Positions 17,181 to 23,656 of a stretch of 57,843 nt of DNA are shown here, in pieces (within the stretch, counting starts at the first letter, position 1; every line of letters begins with the position of its first letter). Source of the stretch: Rhodococcus wratislaviensis (GTDB lineage Bacteria > Actinomycetota > Actinomycetes > Mycobacteriales > Mycobacteriaceae); the NCBI RefSeq assembly GCF_900455735.1, contig NZ_UAUI01000019.1:1-57843 (forward strand), given 5' to 3'. Below the pieces are notes generated by a model, which searched no databases, was not told the DNA's origin, and saw only the letters and a program-made list of their open reading frames with translations. A program made the position numbers and the translations under genes.

Positions 17181-17773
17181 GCTGCGTTCTCCTGTTCTTC
17201 GCGATCTGCGATGTAGTCGAGCCAGTTCTTCCGGCCCTTGGTGTTGTTGCTGGATCGATTGGTGGGCACGAGATTGGAAACGATGTGCCCCGGCGTTCCC
17301 GGTGCAGACAACGGCACTGCGTGGTCCAGGTGCCAGCCCTCCTGTAGGGGCTGGCCGGTGTAGACGTCGTGGTCCGGTGAGATGCCACGGCGCTGCCAGT
17401 CGGCTAGCAATTCCTCGGTCGTGATGTGCTCGTACGGCACACCTGCGAGCTGGGCGCGGTGCCTGCCTCGGCGCAGACGATCCACCAGCGGGCGGTTGTC
17501 GCGGTACCGCTGGGTAATCGCCTTTGACCTCTCTGGGTTCTCGATCTGCCATCTGCGGACACGCTCAGCCACCTTCTCGGGATGCTGACGCTGGTATTCG
17601 AGGGTGATCGCGTTCTCGCAGTCGCGGCAACGACTGCGGAGGCCCATCCAACCCCGCGAATTGGACTGGAAACGGTCGATTGGGAGGGCTTCAAGGCACT
17701 TGGAGCACCGTTTCAGCCCCTCCGCGAACAGGGCTTTTCTTGCTTCCTTCTCGGCTTTGGTGATGTCCGGCAT
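17177..17773 (-). CDS. HNH endonuclease next to the small terminase
   Basis: The 198-aa protein has an N-terminal zinc knuckle pair (CSKC near residue 21 and CRDC near 50) and a C-terminal HNH core (HLDHAVPLS then NLVPTNRSSNNTKG). HNH proteins beside terminase genes are required for cos cleavage and packaging in several HK97-type phages, so a packaging role is more likely than homing. A CAGGAGAT ribosome site precedes the ATG. It starts the HNH-TerS-96-aa gene cluster, divergent from the secreted protein gene across a 499-bp gap. Confidence 0.88.
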   Translation of the reverse strand: MPDITKAEKEARKALFAEGLKRCSKCLEALPIDRFQSNSRGWMGLRSRCRDCENAITLEYQRQHPEKVAERVRRWQIENPERSKAITQRYRDNRPLVDRLRRGRHRAQLAGVPYEHITTEELLADWQRRGISPDHDVYTGQPLQEGWHLDHAVPLSAPGTPGHIVSNLVPTNRSSNNTKGRKNWLDYIADREEQENAA

Positions 17774-18200
17774 AGTTCAAATCTCCTGTGTGTGAGTGAA
17801 ATAGCTTGGTTTGGTGTGTTCTGCCCGGTGAGAGCAAAAACGACGGATGCGATCCGCATCGGGGCTTGTTTGCGTATAACGCCCCGATCTAGCGTGCGTG
17901 CGTGGGGGTATACCCCCCTGGGGGTGCGGGGGTGCTGACCTGCGGATACGTCCCCCGAGCCGGTGCCCAGGCCGGTGCCCGGAGCCAGACCCCACCCAAG
18001 CCCGGAGCCTGCCTACCCAGAGGCAGGCACCCGAGGACCCCAAGCCCCAGACCCAGGCAGGCAGTACCCCACGTGCCCCCACCCCGGTACCCCGGTGCCC
18101 TCCCTGCCCGGTGCCCCTGCCTCCCCTCTACCCCGGCAGTGCCCTACCCCAAGCCCGGTGTGTACCCGTGCTCACCAGGACATACTCGGTTCGTGTTGCA
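17774..18200. other. Non-coding gap: 14-bp palindrome and strongly C-rich strand
   Basis: No convincing gene between the HNH start and the operator at 18201. GGGGGTATACCCCC at 17904-17917 is a perfect palindrome, followed by GGGGGT and GGGGGT runs. From about 17940 to 18165 the plus strand is extremely C-rich and G-poor with many CCCC runs, so the minus strand is rich in GGG tracts. An ORF through it has a Pro-rich low-complexity translation and is not believed. Its place beside TerS/HNH makes a cos or packaging-site role worth testing. Confidence 0.5.
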
Positions 18201-18230
18201 TCTGTAGGTACAGACGTGCTTATCTGTACC
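18201..18230 (+). promoter_or_regulatory. Triple TCTGTA operator before the secreted-protein gene
   Basis: TCTGTA-GG-TACAGA (18201-18214) is a palindrome whose right half also forms GGTACAGA-(8)-TCTGTACC with 18223-18230. Three half-sites on alternating strands within 30 bp, 43 bp before the start at 18273, look like a repressor or activator site. Confidence 0.6.
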
Positions 18231-18272
18231 CACACCAGCCAGACGGGCTGGCTCACAGAGGGAGTACCTCAG

Positions 18273-18590
18273 ATGTTCACCAACAAGATCCTCAGCACCG
18301 CAGTCGTTTTCGTGTTCCTGCTCGTGGTGTTCGGTGCTGGATTCTCGGTCTCGTCTGCTACCGCTTCAGCTCAGCCGGTGTCAGCAGCTATGACCTGTGA
18401 AGATGCCCCCGAGTACATGCCCGCCGGGGTGTGCGGTCCGGTCGCTGTCGAGCTGGATGAGGCACACGCTGAGCGCGTCTCCTTCTGCACCGATGGCCTC
18501 CCGGTGTTCATTGACCCGACGACCGGTGACCTGTTCGGGGACCAGGACCGCGACGGGGTTCTCGCTGGCGATGACTGCGCCTGGTCCTGA
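18273..18590 (+). CDS. Small secreted Excalibur-like protein
   Basis: The 105-aa protein has a signal peptide (hydrophobic residues 8-30, cleavage near SASA/QPVS), then a 70-residue acidic exported part with four Cys and the C-terminal phrase DQDRDGVLAGDDC. That phrase resembles the Excalibur calcium-binding loop DxDxDGxxC. It would act outside the cell, possibly on the envelope. Start chosen at the ATG opening the signal peptide. It sits behind a strong operator-like palindrome, so it may be expressed from the integrated state and alter the host surface (inference). Confidence 0.7.
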   Translation: MFTNKILSTAVVFVFLLVVFGAGFSVSSATASAQPVSAAMTCEDAPEYMPAGVCGPVAVELDEAHAERVSFCTDGLPVFIDPTTGDLFGDQDRDGVLAGDDCAWS

Positions 18591-18619
18591 CGAGCACACA
18601 CACGAGAGGAATGATCACC

Positions 18620-18781
18620 ATGGTTGATCTGACCAAGGCATCCGACCGGTTCCCGATGCACCCCGCAGCCGGGGAGCTGCGAGCGTTCGATCGACTCGGG
18701 CTCAGCGAGTACCAGCGTTGCCGCAGGGTCCAGCGGGACCATCGTCGTCTACGAGCTATCCACTCAATCTCCAAGCGTTGA
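18620..18781 (+). CDS. Small basic protein of unknown function
   Basis: A 53-aa ORF (MVDLTKASDRF...) with a GAGAGGA ribosome site 9 nt upstream, 30 bp after the secreted protein gene. The second half is very basic (RRVQRDHRRLRAIHSISKR). An upstream ATG at 18611 is too close to the ribosome site. No family recognised; a terminator follows directly. Confidence 0.6.
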   Translation: MVDLTKASDRFPMHPAAGELRAFDRLGLSEYQRCRRVQRDHRRLRAIHSISKR

Positions 18782-18793
18782 TCGATCCGACTG

Positions 18794-18820
18794 GCCGGAC
18801 TCCTCAGGGGTCCGGCTTTC
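18794..18820 (+). terminator. Intrinsic terminator after 18620-18781
   Basis: GCCGGAC and GTCCGGC arms around a 9-nt loop are followed by TTTCGTCGTTTC. It would end the transcript of the secreted-protein pair. Confidence 0.7.
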
Positions 18821-18853
18821 GTCGTTTCTCAGACCTCAGGAAGGATCAGGACC

Positions 18854-19015
18854 ATGGCAACACCGTTGAGGAACATCAGGGTCTCAGATGAACTCTGGCA
18901 GGCAGCGCAAGCGAAGGCTGCCCAGGATGGCACCACGGTTACGCGTGTCATCGTGGAGGCCCTGGAGGCCTACACGGGGGCAGACAAGATCCACGTATTC
19001 CCTGGGAACCGATGA
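18854..19015 (+). CDS. Ribbon-helix-helix DNA-binding protein
   Basis: A 53-aa protein (NIRVSDELWQAAQAKAAQDGTT...) with the RHH pattern: a short beta strand (RNIRVS), helix A, the turn DGTTV and helix B (TRVIVEALEAY). AAGGA and CAGGA ribosome-site candidates precede the ATG. RHH proteins dimerise and bind short operators; the TCTGTA palindromes or the iterons are candidate targets but nothing links them directly. It converges with the replication gene. Confidence 0.75.
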   Translation: MATPLRNIRVSDELWQAAQAKAAQDGTTVTRVIVEALEAYTGADKIHVFPGNR

Positions 19016-19035
19016 GGTTCCCGATTGTGGGAACC
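19016..19035. terminator. Hairpin between the converging RHH and initiator genes
   Basis: GGTTCCC-GATTGT-GGGAACC starts at the base after the RHH stop and ends 15 bp before the initiator stop. A symmetric hairpin between converging genes fits a bidirectional terminator; there is no long T tract. Confidence 0.55.
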
Positions 19036-19049
19036 CCACAAGGGCCGGT

Positions 19050-19949
19050 TCAAGAACCTGCAGGTGGATCGTTGCCGGCCGTGGTCGCCGGCCTGTAGGA
19101 ACCTCCAAGCGTTGGCCGGTGGTAGTCCGCGAATGGGTCAAACCCACCAGTCGCCGGTACCGGCTGTCGCTTCGGTACTTCGCTCAGCCAATCAGGCATC
19201 GTCTCCCACGGTTGAGGCGTGGTCGACACCGGGAACAGGATCTCAGTGGTGGCCGCTGCACGTTCGTTCGCCCATTGCTCCGCTGGGCTCACTGCCCACG
19301 GATCATCCTGGAAGATCTTCCTGGTGAGTTCGGCAGCTTCTCGGGCTGCCTCCTCAGTGACTCTCTCCTCCAGTAGGCCAGCTTCAGGGCTGGCCTCTAG
19401 AGCGGCTTCAGCCGCTACTGTTACCGACTCCACTGATTCGGCAGCTTCTCTATGAGCTGCCTTCTCATCCTCCAATGGATCTGATCCTGGATCTGTTCCA
19501 GGATCTGATAACGGATCTGTTAGTCCCAACCGTGCTTGGGTATCAGTCCCAAGCTGGCTTGGGCCTGTGTCCCCAGTGTGCTTGGGCCTGTGTCCCAAGC
19601 GTGCTTGGGTCTTGGGCTTGGTGACACCCAAGCTGGCCGGGTCCTTGTCGGCCTCGGCAGGATCTCCGAGCCGGTACACGGATGCACGCCCGGTGTAGTT
19701 CGAACCTCTGGAGTCCTGGACTATCCAGCGGCGTGCTCGGAGCGACGCCAGCGCGGTTTCAACGCTGGTCGTGCTTGCTGCGATCTCTTCGGCAATGGTC
19801 TTGATCTTGGGACGTGCGTCGTATCCGTATTCGTTGGAGTGGTTGAACAGAGAGATGAGTACTCGGTACTCGGACAACGTGAACTTGACCCCGTCCAGGG
19901 ACTTGAGCCATACGAGTTTGCTGAACTTCTTACTTGGTGCTGCGGTCAT
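19050..19949 (-). CDS. Replication initiator-like protein (phage O-type, winged HTH)
   Basis: The 299-aa protein begins with a winged-helix domain (about residues 15-95: KFTLSEYRVLISLFNHSNEYG, then IAEEIAASTTSVETALASLRARRWI). This type opens many phage and plasmid replication proteins. A low-complexity linker (TQARLG, LTDPLSDPGTDPGSDP) follows, then an acidic helical part and a Trp-containing tail. The linker DNA holds four 23-bp palindromic iterons, as the lambda O gene holds its own origin. Strong AGGAGG site lies inside the end of the 58-aa upstream gene. Initiator function is inference from fold and iterons; it could instead be a regulator. Confidence 0.7.
   Translation of the reverse strand: MTAAPSKKFSKLVWLKSLDGVKFTLSEYRVLISLFNHSNEYGYDARPKIKTIAEEIAASTTSVETALASLRARRWIVQDSRGSNYTGRASVYRLGDPAEADKDPASLGVTKPKTQARLGHRPKHTGDTGPSQLGTDTQARLGLTDPLSDPGTDPGSDPLEDEKAAHREAAESVESVTVAAEAALEASPEAGLLEERVTEEAAREAAELTRKIFQDDPWAVSPAEQWANERAAATTEILFPVSTTPQPWETMPDWLSEVPKRQPVPATGGFDPFADYHRPTLGGSYRPATTAGNDPPAGS
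19477..19609. repeat. Origin-like repeat block: 4 x 12 bp plus 4 x 23-bp palindromic iterons
   Basis: Four 12-bp repeats beginning GGATCTG (19477, 19489, 19501, 19513) abut four palindromes at 19525, 19548, 19571 and 19594, exactly 23 bp apart. Each palindrome is CCCAAGC-NN-GCTTGGG or a near match, 16 bp long. Because 23 is not a multiple of three, each copy is read in a different codon frame, so selection must act on DNA. A degenerate fifth copy may start at 19627. Confidence 0.85.
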
Positions 19950-20106
19950 TCGTGGTGCCTCCTAAGGCAGAGTCGATCAGGTCCTGGAGTTCCAGGAGTT
20001 CGTCGTTGTTGAAGAGAAGGAACGCGGATGTTCCGGCCTTCTTGATTCGGTGCGTGTACTCGCCACGCTTGTGGTTGAAGTGCGAGTCAATCGCTGGGGG
20101 GTTCAT
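19930..20106 (-). CDS. 58-aa protein coupled to the initiator gene
   Basis: ORF from ATG at 20106 (MNPPAIDSHFNHKRGEY...) to TAA, overlapping the initiator start by 20 bp; its last codons contain the initiator's TTAGGAGG ribosome site, so translation is probably coupled. The centre is basic (HKRGEYTHRIKKAG), the end acidic (NNDELLELQDLIDSA). A GGAGA ribosome site precedes it. No family recognised. Confidence 0.7.
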   Translation of the reverse strand: MNPPAIDSHFNHKRGEYTHRIKKAGTSAFLLFNNDELLELQDLIDSALGGTTNDRSTK

Positions 20107-20126
20107 CGGCGGGTCTCCTGTATCGA

Positions 20127-20147
20127 GCCCTGGGAATCCCCCAGGGC
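20127..20147. terminator. Hairpin in the leader of the initiator operon
   Basis: GCCCTGGG and CCCAGGGC arms, 20 bp before the 58-aa gene start; GGCCC-CTCTCA-GGGCC follows at about 20169-20184. No T tract, so attenuation or RNA processing is as likely as termination. Confidence 0.4.
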
Positions 20148-20175
20148 ATCGGTGTTCGTGTCTGTACGGCCCCTC

Positions 20176-20529
20176 TCAGGGCCGGTTTGCTACGTCCAAC
20201 GGTGTCGGCTTCCGTCGCTTCTTTGCTCGTTGACGCTTGCGCTTAGCGCGCTGGCCCTCCTCGGTGAGCACGCGGCGTAGATCCTTGGCACCTGCGCGGT
20301 ACGCCGAGAAAGCATCAGCGGCTGCGACGAGCGTCGTCCATGCCTCGGTCAGCACGGCGTCATCCTCCGGGCTAAGCCGTGGTATCTGGCACTGAATCTC
20401 CAGCCGGTCCAGCTCCTCGTCTACGAGCTGGCACAGCGTGGAGCAGTACCGTAAACCTTTATCCACGACGTACCGTGGCATCGTGTCCGGGCATCCGGGT
20501 CTTGAGCACGGGTGTTCTGTTTCGTTCAA
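20176..20529 (-). CDS. Small zinc-ribbon-like basic protein
   Basis: A 117-aa protein with four Cys near the N-terminus (CSRPGC ... YCSTLC) spaced as a zinc site, a helical middle and a very basic C-terminal tail (KRKRQRAKKRRKPT). Nucleic-acid binding is likely. Start is TTG at 20529 with GGGAGAG upstream. In the leftward small-gene row between the 256-aa gene and the initiator pair; no family identified. Confidence 0.7.
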   Translation of the reverse strand: MNETEHPCSRPGCPDTMPRYVVDKGLRYCSTLCQLVDEELDRLEIQCQIPRLSPEDDAVLTEAWTTLVAAADAFSAYRAGAKDLRRVLTEEGQRAKRKRQRAKKRRKPTPLDVANRP

Positions 20530-20559
20530 TGTCTATCTCTCCCTTGGTGTTACTACCCA

Positions 20560-20622
20560 GGGGCAGGCATGGCGGTACCTGCCCCCGGTGAGTGATGATC
20601 AGCGAGCCAGCTCAAGGCTGGC
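20560..20622. terminator. Two hairpins between small genes
   Basis: GGGGCAGG-(10)-CCTGCCCC at 20560-20585 and GCCAGC-TCAAG-GCTGGC at 20606-20622, between the 256-aa gene (ending 20647) and the zinc-ribbon gene. They may end or attenuate the leftward transcript. Confidence 0.5.
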
Positions 20623-20646
20623 GCTGCCTTCGTGACCTCTGGTCGC

Positions 20647-21417
20647 TCAGCGACGTACGCCGATGAACCTCTGGCCTGCCGTCAGCGGCTTACCGTCCTC
20701 CAGATCCTGGAGAAGCTGCGTCGACTCGTCCGGGGTCAGCATCTTGAACTCGACGCCGTTGCGTGCGGCGGCGAAGTACACCGGACCAACCGACTGCAAA
20801 AGCGTGTCGGCGGTGTGCCTGGCCTGGTGCGCCTCCCTCAAGGCGTACAGCGGCTTGTAGTCATCCGGTGCAGTCACGCGTAGCACCGGCTCGTAGTTGG
20901 GGTTGGTGCTGTAACCCGGAAGTTCCCCCAGTGATTCGAGCCAGTTGTCGACCTTCTCAAGGAACCCAGCTGCCTCGGTGGCCTCCCCGAGGGCTGCGAG
21001 TACTTCAGCGTCACGCGTTTCGACCACGGACTCTGACGTCAGGTCAAGAGGCAGCTTCACCGCTGCCGCTACGTATCGAGCCGCCTGGGCGTCGAACTTC
21101 TCGGTGAGCTGGTCGAGGACACTCGGCACTGCCGCAGCAGCTTCACGGATGATCCTGCTTTCGAGTTGGCCTGCGATACGCTGCTGGGCCTCCTCAAGAT
21201 GGGCATTGACGCTCAGCTCCTTGGCTACTCGCTCGACCTCCGCAGCGACACCGGCAGCCTTGAGCTTGGTCGGGTCGATGACCGGCTCGTGTCCGGTCTC
21301 GACGTAGCGGAGCGCGTCGTACGCGGCGAGTGCATCGTCCAGCGACTTGGGGAGCTTGACGTCCAACGTGGACGTCCAGTTGGCGATGCGGGAAACCTTC
21401 ATGTACTGGGTAGTCAT
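20647..21417 (-). CDS. 256-aa helical protein of unknown function, largest uncharacterised gene of the element
   Basis: Starts MTTQYMKVSRIANWTSTLDVKLP with a strong AAGGAGAGAA ribosome site. It is almost wholly helical, Ala/Glu/Leu-rich from about 60 to 130 and from 135 to 170 (EVLAALGEATEAAGFLEKVDNWLESLG), with a Tyr/Pro-rich turn (GYSTNPNYEPVLRV) near 185. No enzymatic motif, signal or membrane helix. The size and helical nature would suit a scaffold-like or capsid-remodelling protein or an interference factor acting on a helper phage, but this is speculation; I recognise no family. Confidence 0.75.
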   Translation of the reverse strand: MTTQYMKVSRIANWTSTLDVKLPKSLDDALAAYDALRYVETGHEPVIDPTKLKAAGVAAEVERVAKELSVNAHLEEAQQRIAGQLESRIIREAAAAVPSVLDQLTEKFDAQAARYVAAAVKLPLDLTSESVVETRDAEVLAALGEATEAAGFLEKVDNWLESLGELPGYSTNPNYEPVLRVTAPDDYKPLYALREAHQARHTADTLLQSVGPVYFAAARNGVEFKMLTPDESTQLLQDLEDGKPLTAGQRFIGVRR

Positions 21418-21463
21418 AGTGTTCTTCTCTCCTTGGTTGTTGCCCTGGTCCGGGCATAAGAAT

Positions 21464-21483
21464 GGCCAGCTCGATGGCTGGCC
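21464..21483. terminator. Hairpin between the 105-aa and 256-aa genes
   Basis: GGCCAGC-TCGATG-GCTGGCC, 39 bp after the stop of the 105-aa gene on the leftward transcript. No T tract. Confidence 0.45.
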
Positions 21484-21521
21484 GTGTGTGAGCTATTCAG
21501 TTGTCTAGCAAGCGGATACGA

Positions 21522-21839
21522 CTATCCGGCGTAGTCCTGTCGCTGGGAGATCGCATCTCTGATCAGTGCAGCAGCCGAGTTCGTAGCGGCACCGTTGATG
21601 CTCCCGGCGTTCGCTCCGAGGGCTGCACGTAGAACCGATGCGCCGTTCAGCGGGATATGCGCCTGAGCTTCGGACATGCTCCCTGGCGTGTACTTCGCCT
21701 TGCTGGCCTGGGTCGAGCCGAGTCGACCGAGGATCCGCTCAAGATCCTGATCGGCGGTCTCGGCCTCGGTGGGCCGACTACCCGACTTCATGAACGCTTG
21801 CATGAGTGCGTTCGCGGGCTTCAGATTCGTGGTTGCCAT
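21522..21839 (-). CDS. 105-aa protein of unknown function
   Basis: MATTNLKPANALMQAFMKSG..., with CAAGGAGA before the ATG. The middle is polar (SGSRPTEAETADQDLERILGRLG), the C-terminal third is Ala/Asn-rich (LRAALGANAGSINGAATNSAAALIRDAI). No cysteine, signal or known motif. Part of the leftward small-gene row with hairpins on both sides. Confidence 0.7.
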   Translation of the reverse strand: MATTNLKPANALMQAFMKSGSRPTEAETADQDLERILGRLGSTQASKAKYTPGSMSEAQAHIPLNGASVLRAALGANAGSINGAATNSAAALIRDAISQRQDYAG

Positions 21840-21857
21840 GGTGTCTCCTTGGATTGG

Positions 21858-21874
21858 GGGTACCTCGGGTACCC
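21858..21874. terminator. Hairpin before the 105-aa gene
   Basis: GGGTACC-TCG-GGTACCC between the 78-aa gene stop (21918) and the 105-aa gene start. Compact, strong stem without T tract; may be a processing or attenuation site. Confidence 0.4.
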
Positions 21875-21917
21875 AGGTGGTTGCGTTAGTCCGTCAGAAT
21901 CGATCTGAGGGCTTGTT

Positions 21918-22154
21918 TCAGTGCCACCCTTCGGTGGCGTAGTCCTTCACAGACTTGATCGGTGGCAGCGACGACGGGGGAGCGGGCTGATTCCACTTCC
22001 GCCGGTACAGCTCGAATCGTTCGTCATCGTCATCGGTCCACGAGACGTCAGAACCGCCAGCGTCCACGTACCGCTGGCGCTTGGCGAGATAGTCCTGGAA
22101 TCGCTCGTACTGTTCGCCTTCGGTGGGCAGTCGCTTGGTTGCTGTGAATGTCAT
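21918..22154 (-). CDS. 78-aa acidic protein of unknown function
   Basis: MTFTATKRLPTEGEQYERFQ..., with a central acidic run (SWTDDDDERFELYRRKW) and a Pro-rich end. ATG overlaps the stop of the AlpA-like gene (ATGA), so they are coupled. Not recognised. Confidence 0.7.
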   Translation of the reverse strand: MTFTATKRLPTEGEQYERFQDYLAKRQRYVDAGGSDVSWTDDDDERFELYRRKWNQPAPPSSLPPIKSVKDYATEGWH

Positions 22155-22354
22155 TCGTTCTCGTCCTTTGCGTGTCGTAGTAGATCGGTCATGGAGTAGA
22201 TCTGGACCGGGTAGTCCGTGTCCGGTGCGAAGTAGCGGCCAGCCGGTTTGAGACCGGCCTCGGCCCAGTCGAGCAACGTCGATGTGCTGATGCCGTACTC
22301 GGCGGCGAGGTCATCGGGGGTTGCTGCGTAGGGGAGTAGTCCGGTCGTGTTCAT
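22151..22354 (-). CDS. AlpA/excisionase-type HTH protein
   Basis: A 67-aa protein with a MerR-like HTH (TPDDLAAEYGISTSTLLDWAEAGLKP) and a wing-like tail (YPVQIYSMTDLLRHA). This type is common as phage excisionase or regulator. It overlaps its neighbours by 1 and 4 nt in a coupled four-gene set (22928 to 21918). It is one of two candidates for the directionality factor of the serine integrase, the other being 26181-26426. Confidence 0.72.
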   Translation of the reverse strand: MNTTGLLPYAATPDDLAAEYGISTSTLLDWAEAGLKPAGRYFAPDTDYPVQIYSMTDLLRHAKDENE

Positions 22355-22668
22355 CACGCACCAACCAGGTGCTTGAGGATTTCCCAGAGGTCGATCTCGC
22401 CCTCTACCGGGGGGATCGTGGCGTACGAGAACACCTGGTACCAGCCACCAACATTGACCACGATGGACACCAGACCGGGGTCTATGTCCACCAGTTCGGG
22501 GTTCACTTCGCCGGAGGTGACCTGGAGGGTCGTCGGGTCGGTGCCAACCATGGCGGTGCCAGTCGCGTTGAGACGCGGGTGGTGAGCGCGAATAACGATG
22601 GTTCCGCTGGTGCTGTCGGGGTCGGAACTGCCTCCGACGTCGGTAATGATGCCGCGAATAATGGTCAT
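22354..22668 (-). CDS. Stand-alone phage tail-fibre-like beta domain
   Basis: The 104-aa protein (MTIIRGIITDVGG...) is beta-rich with no helices until the end; the closing phrase VEGEIDLWEILKHLV resembles the end of the N-terminal domain of actinophage minor tail proteins. No other tail gene is present. It may be a decoy or add-on for helper virions, or a secreted-type fold used otherwise. Similarity is from pattern memory only. Coupled by overlaps to both neighbours. Confidence 0.5.
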   Translation of the reverse strand: MTIIRGIITDVGGSSDPDSTSGTIVIRAHHPRLNATGTAMVGTDPTTLQVTSGEVNPELVDIDPGLVSIVVNVGGWYQVFSYATIPPVEGEIDLWEILKHLVGA

Positions 22669-22928
22669 TCGATGCCCTCCCCGAACCGGTTGACGATGGA
22701 CTGGGCCACTGCTTCAGGCGTGGCACCGGGGTCTGTACCGAGCGCCATGGTGTCTAGGTCCACGTGGACTCCCTGGGCCTCCAGGGCGCGGACCAGCTCT
22801 AGGGCCGCGCGCTGCTTGGCCTTGTACGCCTTGTCCGTCGCCAGCGAGCAGGATCGACACTGTCCGGTCTTGGTCTTGTCGTGAGCTGGGTGCAAGTTGT
22901 TCCTGCACAGCTCGATTGGGTGTTGCAT
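22665..22928 (-). CDS. Small zinc-finger-like protein, first gene of the leftward operon
   Basis: An 87-aa protein with C8 and a CRSC pair at about 24-27 plus His residues (CRNNLHPAHDKTKTGQCRSC), followed by a basic helix and an acidic tail. A strong GGAAGGAGG site precedes the ATG. The upstream DNA is the hairpin-rich leader ending in a terminator at 22968, so its transcription may be attenuated. Function unknown. Confidence 0.7.
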   Translation of the reverse strand: MQHPIELCRNNLHPAHDKTKTGQCRSCSLATDKAYKAKQRAALELVRALEAQGVHVDLDTMALGTDPGATPEAVAQSIVNRFGEGIE

Positions 22929-22967
22929 GGTTCCTCCTTCCGAGGAGTAGAGCTACTTGGATATGGC

Positions 22968-23169
22968 ACAAAAAAAGGACCCAGCTCGACGGGAGCTGAG
23001 TCCGTTGTTCTTCGATCTGGTGATCGGAAGCTGTTGGGTGTCGGCCTTGGTGGGCCGACCCGGAGGAGCTGACATGGGGTGGTGTCGCTCGACTCCGGGC
23101 CGGTGGACCACCAACAACCCCTGCGAGGCACCGCACCTCGCAGCCTGTCGCGGGAGAGAGACCGCGACA
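22968..23169 (-). ncRNA. Candidate structured RNA or attenuating leader: six hairpins ending in a terminator
   Basis: Read on the minus strand: TGTCGCGG/CCGCGACA (23169-23146), CTGCGAGG/CCTCGCAG (23143-23121), CCCGGAG/CTCCGGG (23099-23059), GTCGGCC/GGCCGAC (23059-23040), CGATC/GATCG (23026-23013), then GGACTCAGCTC paired with GAGCTGGGTCC and seven U (23003-22970). No ORF fits the region. The terminator lies 40 nt before the first operon gene, so it is either a free small RNA or an attenuator. Confidence 0.65.
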
Positions 23170-23194
23170 AGTTCTTGTGTGAGGGTCTAACCCC

Positions 23195-23656
23195 TCACTC
23201 TGTAGTACATTCGACTTTCAGAAAAAGGGTCGTCACTTCGTTCCCCTCACCCTGTAGTAGGTGAAACTTTTCGGATTTAGGCCGAACCTAGTTCCCACGA
23301 TGCGGGAACATGCTGGTAGGGGGAGTCCCACTGTGAGCAACGTCACGCTAAGAGCCCTTGTGGGAGTGCGTCGGGAGCTGTACGTCGTCACTATGTAGTA
23401 GGTGCGGGTTTTCAAATTTCCCTGCCCTGAGCCCTCTGTTGTGACGAGCTTCACGGCTCGTCTCTCTCCCTCACTATGTAGTAGGTTCGACTTTCTGAAA
23501 AAAGTCGGATCTGAACCTAGTTTGTGACGAGACTCACCGCCTCGCCTTCCCTCTCACTATGTAGTACATGTATGTTTTCGCCGAGATGCAGTGTGAGCCC
23601 TCTGATGCGACGAGCTTCACAGGCTCGTCTTCCTCGGCTCTCACTCTGTAGTACAT
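23195..23656. repeat. Array of six 16-bp direct repeats in about 85-bp units
   Basis: TCAC(T/C)(C/A)TGTAGTA(CA/GG)T occurs at 23195, 23247, 23388, 23471, 23554 and 23641; the last four are 83, 83 and 87 bp apart. Each is followed by a T-rich stretch and, in several units, by the hairpin GACGAGC-TTCAC(R)G-GCTCGTC (23443-23462, 23609-23629, degenerate at 23526). No gene lies here. It may be a replication, partition or regulatory array. Confidence 0.85.

Noticed and set aside
17898..18272. In-frame upstream extension of the secreted protein through the C-rich region
   Set aside because: Translation is Pro/Arg low-complexity and it would bury the signal peptide; ATG at 18273 opens a proper signal sequence after the operator.
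23195..23656. Short regular repeats that might be a CRISPR array
   Set aside because: Repeats are only 16 bp, the 67-71 bp between them contain recurring conserved sequence rather than unique spacers, and no cas gene is present.
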